From assembly GCA_937892655.1 (NCBI GenBank), contig CALBJC010000081.1, positions 1 through 25,601 on the forward strand: 25,601 nucleotides of DNA, in the 5' to 3' direction. The stretch comes from an uncultured Clostridia bacterium. GTDB taxonomy: Bacteria > Bacillota > Clostridia > Oscillospirales > Ruminococcaceae. The notes under the pieces were generated by a model. It was not told where the DNA came from and did not search any database. It worked only from the letters and a program-made list of their open reading frames with translations. Made by a program: the position numbers and the translations under genes. Shown one piece after another: positions 16,372-23,406 of the stretch (positions within the stretch are counted from its first letter, which is position 1; each line of letters starts with the position of its first letter).

Positions 16372-16476
16372 CTTATTTTTGTTTAAATTATGGTTCATTT
16401 TTGTTCACAATGTTTCATAAAAGGCGTAAATATGCCATTTTCTACTTGGTATTATATATAAAAGGAGTTGCAAAAA

Positions 16477-17424
16477 ATGTCAAATTTGAATAAGAAAACT
16501 GCATTTTTATTCTCAGGTCAGGGCTCTCAGTATGTCGGGATGGGTAAAGAGCTTTATGATAACTACGCTTGTGCAAAGGAAGTTTTTGATTGCGCAGACA
16601 AAGTTTTGGGCTACAGCCTTTCAGATATCTGCTTTAACGGCCCTGAAGAAGAGCTTAACAAAACTATTAATTCACAGCCCGCTATTATGGCTACTTCTCT
16701 TGCCGCGCTCGCAGTTTTAAGAGAAAAGGGTATTGACTGCTCTGCGGTGGCAGGTCACTCTCTGGGTGAATATGCCGCTATGGTAGCTTCAGGCGTTGTA
16801 ACACTTGAAGACGGTTTTGCGCTTATAAAAGAAAGAGCCGCTGCTATGCAGAAGGCCGCTGAAGAGAATAAAGGCGCTATGTGCGCAGTTTTAAAGCTTT
16901 CAGCGCAGGAGGTTGAAGAGGTTTGCGCTGAGGTTGACGGCTATGTAGTAGCTGTAAACTACAACTCACCTGCACAGACAGTAATCGCCGGCGAGGTAGA
17001 GGCTGTTGACAAGGCTATTGAGCTTTTCACAGCTAAAAAAGCAAGATGTATGAAGCTCAATGTAGCATCTGCATTCCACAGCGATATGATGAAATCTGCT
17101 TCAGAGCAGTTTTTGGAAAAAGCAAAAGATTTTACATTCTCTCAGGCGAAGGTTGATTTTTACTCAAATGTTTTAGGTAAAAAGCTTGATGACTTTTCTG
17201 ATATGCCAACTATTATGGCAAGCCACATCGTTTCACCGGTAAAGTTTACAAGCGAGCTTGCTCAGATGACTCAAAACGGCATTGAATACTTTATCGAGCT
17301 TGGACCTAAGAATGTTTTGACCGGTCTTGTAAAGAAAACTCTTGATAACGCTGTTGCATTATCAGTTGAAAACGAGACTACACTTACAGCTTGTATCGAA
17401 AAGCTCACTGCATCACAGGAATAA
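16477..17424 (+). CDS. fabD: Malonyl-CoA:ACP transacylase
   Basis: Transfers malonyl from CoA to AcpP. It has 315 residues: FLFSGQGSQYVGMG at 10-23, nucleophile Ser95 in GHSLGEYAAM, Arg120, catalytic His201 in AFHSDMM, and IELGPKNVL near the C-terminus. The frame is open from a TTG 9 bases earlier, but the ATG at 16477 has AAAGGAG at 9 bases distance. It is transcribed away from the other fab genes, an unusual location; normally it lies between fabK and fabG. Downstream on the same strand are the dCMP deaminase and shikimate genes at short spacing. Confidence 0.97.
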   Translation: MSNLNKKTAFLFSGQGSQYVGMGKELYDNYACAKEVFDCADKVLGYSLSDICFNGPEEELNKTINSQPAIMATSLAALAVLREKGIDCSAVAGHSLGEYAAMVASGVVTLEDGFALIKERAAAMQKAAEENKGAMCAVLKLSAQEVEEVCAEVDGYVVAVNYNSPAQTVIAGEVEAVDKAIELFTAKKARCMKLNVASAFHSDMMKSASEQFLEKAKDFTFSQAKVDFYSNVLGKKLDDFSDMPTIMASHIVSPVKFTSELAQMTQNGIEYFIELGPKNVLTGLVKKTLDNAVALSVENETTLTACIEKLTASQE

Positions 17425-17465
17425 TAACATTACATTATTAACTTATTATAAAGGAGTATATATGT

Positions 17466-17945
17466 ATGAAAAGACAGGATTATCTTAGCTGGGATGAATA
17501 TTTTATGGGGCTTGCTCTTTTGTCAGCAGGCAGAAGCAAGGACTCTAATACTCAGGTCGGCGCTTGTATCGTAAACGGCGAAAACAAGATTTTGTCTGTT
17601 GGCTACAATGGTATGCCTATCGGATGTTGTGACGATAATATGCCTTGGGAAAGAGACGGCGATACTCTCAACACTAAGTATCCTTATGTATGCCATGCTG
17701 AATTAAACGCAATTTTAAACAGCTCTACCGGCTCTGTCAAGGGCGGCAAGGTTTATGTAACGCTTTTTCCATGCAACGAATGCGCTAAAGCAATAATCCA
17801 GAGCGGCATCAGAGAGGTTGTTTACATGGAAGACAAATACGCTGATACAGATGGCGTTAAGGCATCAAAGATCATGTTCGATATGGCTGGCGTAAAATAT
17901 ACTCAATACAATAAGACAAACAGAGAGATTTCAATAAAACTCTAA
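17466..17945 (+). CDS. dCMP deaminase (ComEB-type)
   Basis: Zinc enzyme converting dCMP to dUMP, supplying dTMP synthesis. It has 159 residues: N-terminal RQDYLSWDEYFMGLALLSAG, typical of dCMP deaminases, then NTQVGACIV, zinc/catalytic CHAELNAI (His77, Glu79) and PCNECAK (Cys103, Cys106). The GYNGMPIGCCDD stretch fits the nucleotide pocket of the family. ATG 17466 follows AAGGAG at 9 bases. It lies 41 bases after fabD and 34 before aroE with no terminator seen between, so probably cotranscribed. Confidence 0.93.
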   Translation: MKRQDYLSWDEYFMGLALLSAGRSKDSNTQVGACIVNGENKILSVGYNGMPIGCCDDNMPWERDGDTLNTKYPYVCHAELNAILNSSTGSVKGGKVYVTLFPCNECAKAIIQSGIREVVYMEDKYADTDGVKASKIMFDMAGVKYTQYNKTNREISIKL

Positions 17946-17979
17946 TTCATACTATATTATATATAAAGAAGGCTTAATT

Positions 17980-18828
17980 ATGAAATACTGCGTTCTCGGA
18001 GAAAGCTTAAAGCACACAATGTCACCTCCTATTCACAAAAGGCTGTTTGAAATCAAAGGCAGAAAGGCTGAATATGAGGTAGTCGAGCTTACAGGCGACA
18101 AGCTGAAGGAAAATGAAGGGTACTTTGATTCACTCGGCGGATACAATATTACTATACCGCACAAGCTGGCGATCATGGAGCTTTGTGACAAGCTTGACGC
18201 TACTGCTGTAAGATACGGCGCTGTAAACTGCGTTGACAACAAAAATGGCGTAAGTACAGGCTATAATACCGACTGCGACGGCTTTGTTATGTCAATAAGG
18301 CTCATGGGCGCTACTCTTTCAGGTAAGGTTTTACTTGTTGGCTGTGGCGGTGTTGGCAGAATGATCGCAACAGAATGCGCTATGGCAGGGGCTGACCTTA
18401 CTATCGCGGTTTTACAAAGCGATATGGAGATGGCAAAGGCCGCTGTTGAAAAAATCAGGGCTTTGGATGAATGCAAGAGCAAAAATATCAGCTTGATTAC
18501 TATAGACAGCATTCCTGCTGACGAAAAGTTTGACCTTATTGTAAATGCTACCCCTGTTGGTATGTATCCTAAGGCTGACGCTTGTCCTCTTAAAGAAGAA
18601 ATAATCAAAAACTGTTCTTATGCTTTTGATGTTATCTACAACCCTATTCAGACAAAATTCTTAAAAATTGCCAAGGAAAACGGCGCTAAGGTTATGGGCG
18701 GTATGGCAATGCTCGTATTGCAGGCAGTTTCTGCGCATACAATATGGGATGGCGACACTTATACAGATGACGAGATTAACGCTATCATCAGCGAGATGGA
18801 AAGCGCAGTAGAGAGGGATTTCAAGTAA
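17980..18828 (+). CDS. aroE: Shikimate dehydrogenase
   Basis: Reduces 3-dehydroshikimate to shikimate in aromatic amino acid synthesis. It has 282 residues: substrate-binding SLKHTMSPP, catalytic Lys62 in NITIPHK, catalytic Asp98 in GYNTDCDG, glycine-rich loop GCGGVG at 121-126, and C-terminal GGMAMLVLQAV. The basic NADP-phosphate motif usually seen after beta-2 (NRT) is replaced by AVLQSD, so cofactor preference may differ from the classical NADP enzyme. Its stop codon overlaps the aroK start by one base, indicating translational coupling. Confidence 0.95.
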   Translation: MKYCVLGESLKHTMSPPIHKRLFEIKGRKAEYEVVELTGDKLKENEGYFDSLGGYNITIPHKLAIMELCDKLDATAVRYGAVNCVDNKNGVSTGYNTDCDGFVMSIRLMGATLSGKVLLVGCGGVGRMIATECAMAGADLTIAVLQSDMEMAKAAVEKIRALDECKSKNISLITIDSIPADEKFDLIVNATPVGMYPKADACPLKEEIIKNCSYAFDVIYNPIQTKFLKIAKENGAKVMGGMAMLVLQAVSAHTIWDGDTYTDDEINAIISEMESAVERDFK

Positions 18829-19337
18829 TGGCACGTTCGGTTTTTCTTTGCGGCTTTATGGGCTGCGGTAAATCTACAATAGGCAAAAAGCTTGCCCAAA
18901 GGCTCGGGTATTCTTTTTTTGACCTTGACGATGAAATTGTAAAAAACGAGAATAAATCTATACCTGAAATATTTGCTCAGGATGGAGAAGCACACTTTAG
19001 AAAAGTAGAACGAGAACTTCTTTGCAAATTTTCATTTATCGGTGATGCTGTTGTTGCAACAGGCGGCGGAGCGCTGCTTGATAAAACAGCGGGCGATATA
19101 GTAAAAGAAAAATCTGTATCGATTTATATTGATACTCCGTTTGAAATATGCTATGATAGAATAAAAGATGATGATAACAGACCTATTGCAAAAAGCTCAA
19201 CAAAAGAGGAGCTTTGCGACAGGTATCTTTACAGAAAGCCTTTGTACATCAAAAACTCAACTGAAATAATTGATGGCATAGGCACGCCTGATGAAATAGT
19301 TGACAGAATCATCAATTACTTAAACTGTAACAGATAA
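18828..19337 (+). CDS. aroK: Shikimate kinase
   Basis: Phosphorylates shikimate, the step after AroE. It has 169 residues: P-loop GFMGCGKST at 9-17, shikimate-binding Asp34, Arg58 in HFRKVE, GGG at 79-81, the lid arginine in RPIA (118-119) and the adenine-loop RKPLY. The ATG shares an A with the aroE TAA. This aroE-aroK pair forms consecutive pathway steps; no other aro gene is in the window. Confidence 0.95.
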   Translation: MARSVFLCGFMGCGKSTIGKKLAQRLGYSFFDLDDEIVKNENKSIPEIFAQDGEAHFRKVERELLCKFSFIGDAVVATGGGALLDKTAGDIVKEKSVSIYIDTPFEICYDRIKDDDNRPIAKSSTKEELCDRYLYRKPLYIKNSTEIIDGIGTPDEIVDRIINYLNCNR

Positions 19338-19353
19338 AGGAGATATTAAACCA

Positions 19354-20934
19354 ATGATAAAAAAGCTGACAGCCGCTGTTATGGCGCTGGTTTTTGCAGT
19401 TTCACTTGCCGCTTGTTCAGATGGCGGCAGAGAGGAAATAACTGTTGGAACAAATCACACTTCATACAGCTTTGCAGACTCGACAACTACTGAGCCTACA
19501 GAAATTACAACAACTACAACTGCTCCTACAACTACTGCCACAACTGAAGAATCTACTGTTTCAACTGTGCCTTTTGTACCTTCAGGCACCAGAGAATATA
19601 ACCTTGATTACCTGACACAGTGCGCTTTTGTGGGTGACTCAGTTTGTATGGGTCTGAGAGTTTACGGTGGTTTTCTGAGTGAAAGAGAGGTTTTTGCTCA
19701 GGGAAGCGTAGGCGCTAGAAATATTCACACATTTACATTCACCGTTGACGGTGAAGAGGTTGACATTGTTTCTTGCATCGAACAAAAGCAGCCTCAGGAG
19801 GTTTTCTTGTGGATGGGTCTCAACGATATCAATATGACAACAAAGAATATGTTTGCGGATAATTTGGAAAAGCTTGCAAACGATGTTCTTTCAGTTTCGC
19901 CTGATACAAAAATCAACATTATGGGTATGACCCCTACAACTACATGGCATACATGGGGCGCTAACGACAGAATTGCCGATTATAACGAAAACACACGCCT
20001 TTTATGCGAAGAAAAGGGCTACACATATATCGATACATGGCAGGCAGTAGCGCCTGACCTTGAAAGCTTACCTGATGAATGTCAGTCAGGCGACGGGCTT
20101 CACCTTTCACCTTTGGCATATCAGCTTGTTTTAGGCTATATCTGTGAAATGAAGGGCGTTATCGATGTTGAAGTAACTACAACTCAAGCGCCTGACATCA
20201 CAGCTGCACCTGATGAAGATGATGACGGCGTTACATCAGATTATACTCCTACAGGCAGTCAGGATTTTGACGCGGCTGACTTTACAGACTGCGCATTTGT
20301 AGGCGACTCGGTATGCAGCGGTCTTTCACTTTACTCAGGCTTGCTTGACGCATCAAGCGTTTTTGCGGCTACTAACACAACACCGAGAAATATTTACTCA
20401 TTTACATTCTCAACCCCTCAGGGCGAACTTGATATTGTAAACTGCATCAAGAATAAACAGCCTAAGGAAATTTTCTTGTGGATGGGTATCAATGAAATCA
20501 AGTCTGTAACGCCTAGCATTTTCTTTATGGGCTTTGATGAATTAGCGCAGAAGCTTTTAGAGGTATCACCAAACAGTAAGCTCAACATCGTTGGTATGAC
20601 CCCTACCACTACATGGCATACATGGGGCGCTAACGATACAATCAAGCAGTATAATGATTATGTAAAGGAAATGTGCGACGCTAAGGGCTACAAGTTTATC
20701 GACGCATGGTATGCTGTAGCGGGCGAAAACAAGGCGCTTTCTGATGAATGTCAGTCAGGCGACGGCTTACATCTAAAGCCTCTGGCATACAGAATGCTTT
20801 TAAGCTACATAACAGATGTAAAGGGCTGGGATAATGCCGCTGAGCCGACCCCACAGCCACCTGCACAGGATGATGTTGTAGTTGTTCCTGATGTTACTAC
20901 AACTACAAATATCGAGATAATTATTCCTGCGTAA
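19354..20934 (+). CDS. Lipoprotein with two tandem SGNH/GDSL hydrolase domains
   Basis: Probably an extracellular esterase or acyl-handling enzyme anchored to the membrane. The signal peptide ends in a lipobox with lipidated Cys21 (SLAAC), followed by a Thr-rich linker (44-72). Domain 1 (about 84-268): GDS with Ser96, GLND at 155-158, DGLH with His250. Domain 2 (about 305-490): GDS with Ser319, GINE at 378-381, DGLH with His473. The Ser-His distance is 154 residues in both, and blocks such as GMTPTTTWHTWGAND are shared, so the protein arose by internal duplication. In domain 2 the Asp after the oxyanion Asn is Glu. Both catalytic sets look intact. It lies 16 bases after aroK and is followed by a terminator; the substrate (cell-wall or polysaccharide acyl groups) is inference. 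Confidence 0.88.
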   Translation: MIKKLTAAVMALVFAVSLAACSDGGREEITVGTNHTSYSFADSTTTEPTEITTTTTAPTTTATTEESTVSTVPFVPSGTREYNLDYLTQCAFVGDSVCMGLRVYGGFLSEREVFAQGSVGARNIHTFTFTVDGEEVDIVSCIEQKQPQEVFLWMGLNDINMTTKNMFADNLEKLANDVLSVSPDTKINIMGMTPTTTWHTWGANDRIADYNENTRLLCEEKGYTYIDTWQAVAPDLESLPDECQSGDGLHLSPLAYQLVLGYICEMKGVIDVEVTTTQAPDITAAPDEDDDGVTSDYTPTGSQDFDAADFTDCAFVGDSVCSGLSLYSGLLDASSVFAATNTTPRNIYSFTFSTPQGELDIVNCIKNKQPKEIFLWMGINEIKSVTPSIFFMGFDELAQKLLEVSPNSKLNIVGMTPTTTWHTWGANDTIKQYNDYVKEMCDAKGYKFIDAWYAVAGENKALSDECQSGDGLHLKPLAYRMLLSYITDVKGWDNAAEPTPQPPAQDDVVVVPDVTTTTNIEIIIPA

Positions 20935-20939
20935 GCTAT

Positions 20940-20975
20940 AAAAACCGCTCTGAAAACAGAGCGGTTTTTCTTTTA
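20940..20975 (+). terminator. Terminator of the fabD-to-SGNH lipoprotein unit
   Basis: AAAAACCGCTCTG / CAGAGCGGTTTTT (20940-20952, 20957-20969), 4-base loop, followed by CTTTT. A textbook intrinsic terminator 5 bases after the stop. Confidence 0.93.
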
Positions 20976-21061
20976 TATTGTTATTTATATAATTTTTTAC
21001 TCGATTAACATCAAGTTTTTATTTATAAAATGAAAATTTACATTTGAAATAATACAATCTG

Positions 21062-21090
21062 TTGCATTTTGTAAATGTAGTTGATATAAT
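21062..21090 (+). promoter_or_regulatory. Promoter of the Na+/phosphate cotransporter gene
   Basis: TTGCAT and TATAAT with a 17-base spacer; start near 21097. The roughly 90-base leader begins with a stem (TATGGCT at 21098-21104, AGCCATA at 21129-21135, inner ATTT/AAAT pairs) and has a small GCGC-TTT-GCGC hairpin at 21153-21163. Confidence 0.75.
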
Positions 21091-21185
21091 AAATTTGTAT
21101 GGCTTAATTTGCTTTTGGGAGAAATAAGAGCCATATTTGTTTTAGCATACACGCGCTTTGCGCTTTACATTACAATTGAAAAAAG

Positions 21186-22961
21186 GTGATTATTATCAGT
21201 ATTTCTGACGTTTTATCACTCATAGGCGGTCTTGCACTGTTTTTATACGGTATGAACGCTATGGGTGCGGCTCTTGAAAAAAGAGCCGGTAACAAGCTGA
21301 AGGTATTTTTAAGTAACGCAACCTCTAATCCTATAAAAGGCTTTTTACTTGGTCTTGCTGTTACACTTATCATTCAGTCATCATCTGCAACAACCGTTAT
21401 GGTTGTAGGTTTTGTAAACTCAGGCATTATGACTCTTACCCAGTCGATCGGCGTAATCCTTGGCGCTAACCTCGGTACGAGCGTTACAGCGTGGATTTTA
21501 TCACTTCAGGCGATTGACGGTAACAGCTTATTTATCCTGCAGCTTTTCAAGCCATCTACCTTCGTTCCGATTTTAGCAATCATCGGCGTTATCCTCTTCG
21601 CTTTCCAGAAAAAGCCTAAGAAGCAGGATATCGGTATGATAATGCTCGGCTTTGCAATACTGATGTTTGGTATGGATATGATGTCTGACTCTGTTGCAGG
21701 GCTTAAGGATGTTCCTGAATTTACAAGAGTTCTGACACTCTTCTCAAACCCAATTCTCGGTATTATCGTTGGTACTGTATTTACAGCTATCATTCAGTCA
21801 TCATCAGCCTCTGTCGGCGTTTTGCAGGCATTGACGGTTACAGGCAGCGTTACCTACGCTACAGCCATTCCTGTTATCATGGGTCAGAACATCGGTACTT
21901 GTGTATCGGCGCTCATCTCATCAATCGGTACTTCCAAAAATGCAAGACGTGCGGCTATTATCCACTTATCCTTCAACATTATAGCTACTATCATTATTTA
22001 CCCTATATTCCATATAATTCACACTATTGTTGATTTCTCATTTATGAGTGCATCTGCAGGATATATCGGAATTGCTGTTGTACATACGCTTTTCAAAATC
22101 ATCGCACTTTTAATTATCGCTCCATTCTCAAAGGTTTTAGAAAAGATTTCAATGCTTATTGTCAAGGAAGATGACGATAATGAAGAAACAAAGCTCTTAG
22201 ACGAAAGATTCTACACAGTTCCTTCAGTTGCCATTGAAAGAAGTAAGATTGTAGCCTGCGCTATGGCTCAGGATGCTGTTAAATCAGTAAGCGACGCTAT
22301 AAATCTTTTATGGGACTTCTCAGAAGAAGAGGCGGACAGAATCAGACAGGTTGAAAATGAGGTTGACAGCTACGAGGACAAGATCGGTTCTTACCTTGTA
22401 AAGCTTTCAAACCATAGCATGACCGAATATGACAGTAATGAAGCAAACAAGATCTTACACGTTATAAATGACTTAGAGCGTATTTCAGACCACGCAGTAA
22501 ATATTGTTCAGTCAGCAGAAGAAATCTTTGACAAGAAGCTTACATTCTCAGAGGCTGCAAGAGCAGAGCTTGATGTATTGCTCGCAGCGGTTCAGGAGAT
22601 TTTAAAACTCAGCTACGAAACTCTCAGCGAGGACAACTTAGACAAGTCAATTATGGTTGAGCCTTTAGAGCAGGTTATCGACCGCTTATGCGATAAGCTC
22701 AAGAAAAACCACATCTACAGACTTCGTATGAAGGAATGTACAATTGACGTAGGCTTTGTTCTTTCAGATATTTTGGTAAACTTAGAACGTATTTCAGACC
22801 ACTGTTCAAATATCGCAGGCTGTGTATTTGAAATTGCTCACAACGAGCTTGATACTCACGAATACTTAAGAAGCGTTCGTGACGGCAACGAAAAGTATAA
22901 GGAATACTACCAGCAGTACAAAGAAAAGTTTGCTATGCCTCAGACAGTCAGAGCTGAATAA
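21186..22961 (+). CDS. Na+/phosphate cotransporter with C-terminal PhoU-like domain
   Basis: Sodium-coupled phosphate transporter of the NptA/PF02690 family, 591 residues. Two repeated transport units each carry a QSSSA motif (64-68, 204-208) and a partner motif (GANLGTS at 93-99, GQNIGTC at 233-239), about eight hydrophobic segments up to residue 330. The rest (about 345-560) is helical and PhoU-like, with ERISDHAVNI and ERISDHCSNIAG repeated, suggesting regulation by phosphate status. The start is unclear: an in-frame TGA lies at 21177, the only usual start before helix 1 is GTG 21186, which is itself inside the AAAGGTGA ribosome-like site; ATT or ATC a few codons on is possible. It is a single-gene unit. 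Confidence 0.93.
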   Translation: MIIISISDVLSLIGGLALFLYGMNAMGAALEKRAGNKLKVFLSNATSNPIKGFLLGLAVTLIIQSSSATTVMVVGFVNSGIMTLTQSIGVILGANLGTSVTAWILSLQAIDGNSLFILQLFKPSTFVPILAIIGVILFAFQKKPKKQDIGMIMLGFAILMFGMDMMSDSVAGLKDVPEFTRVLTLFSNPILGIIVGTVFTAIIQSSSASVGVLQALTVTGSVTYATAIPVIMGQNIGTCVSALISSIGTSKNARRAAIIHLSFNIIATIIIYPIFHIIHTIVDFSFMSASAGYIGIAVVHTLFKIIALLIIAPFSKVLEKISMLIVKEDDDNEETKLLDERFYTVPSVAIERSKIVACAMAQDAVKSVSDAINLLWDFSEEEADRIRQVENEVDSYEDKIGSYLVKLSNHSMTEYDSNEANKILHVINDLERISDHAVNIVQSAEEIFDKKLTFSEAARAELDVLLAAVQEILKLSYETLSEDNLDKSIMVEPLEQVIDRLCDKLKKNHIYRLRMKECTIDVGFVLSDILVNLERISDHCSNIAGCVFEIAHNELDTHEYLRSVRDGNEKYKEYYQQYKEKFAMPQTVRAE

Positions 22962-22977
22962 TCAAGTATAAAAAATA

Positions 22978-23316
22978 AGCGACCGGGATAATGTGCGCGC
23001 AGACGATTTCAGAAATATCATCATTTTATGAAAGCGCGCACATAGTGAAATTTGCCCTACGGTCAAGTGAAATAGCTTCGCTGTGAAATAATGCTTCGCA
23101 TCGTGAAATGCCTTTGGCGTTTTGTGGCAAATTTTATTTCACCTGAAAATATCATTGTTTTCAGATTTCACAAAAAGCGAAAGCGCATTTATTTCACATT
23201 CGGCAAAGCCGAATATTTCACTAAAAACCTCACAAGACTATAAATAAAAACCACTTCCGATAATAAATCGAAAGTGGTTTTTATTCTTTATCAAGCTCCT
23301 GCAAACCGGTCGCTTT
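22978..23316. repeat. Heptamer-hairpin array inside nested inverted repeats
   Basis: Non-coding. Inverted ends AAGCGACCGG (22978-22987) and CCGGTCGCTT (23307-23316) enclose: a hairpin ATGTGCGCGC / GCGCGCACAT (22992-23001, 23035-23044); four GTGAAAT copies (23046, 23068, 23084, 23104); four ATTTCAC copies (23137, 23166, 23192, 23216); and the terminator at 23244-23286. Each of the seven spacers between heptamers is self-complementary but different: TTGCCCTACGGTCAA, AGCTTCGCT, AATGCTTCGCATC, one starting GCCTTTGGC, CTGAAAA...TTTTCAG, AAAAAGCGAAAGCGCATTT and ATTCGGCAAAGCCGAAT. The forward and reverse heptamer sets can also pair with each other. No transposase or target duplication is evident. 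Confidence 0.8.
23244..23286 (+). terminator. Terminator of the phosphate cotransporter gene
   Basis: 14-base stem AATAAAAACCACTT / AAGTGGTTTTTATT extended after one mismatch by CGAT/ATCG around an AATAA loop, then a T-rich tail. It lies nearly 300 bases after the stop codon, so the heptamer array would be part of the transcript. A/T runs on both sides allow action in both directions. Confidence 0.85.
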
Positions 23317-23343
23317 TATTTTGCCTTATATACAATCATATGC

Positions 23344-23376
23344 ATATAAAAATCCCCCTACAAATGTAGGGGGATG
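23344..23376 (-). terminator. Terminator of the first solute-binding protein gene
   Basis: ATCCCCCTAC / GTAGGGGGAT (23353-23362, 23367-23376), 4-base loop, with a TTTTATA run following on the minus strand. It is 30 bases after the stop codon. Confidence 0.9.
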
Positions 23377-23406
23377 AATTTGTTATGTAGTCAGACTACT
23401 GATAGA

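Noticed and set aside
22978..23316. CRISPR array
   Set aside because: The repeats are only 7 bases, change orientation at mid-array, and the spacers are 9-26 bases and self-complementary; no cas gene is present.
22962..23406. Insertion sequence
   Set aside because: The inverted ends enclose no coding frame of useful length and no target duplication is seen; kept only as a possible non-autonomous repeat.
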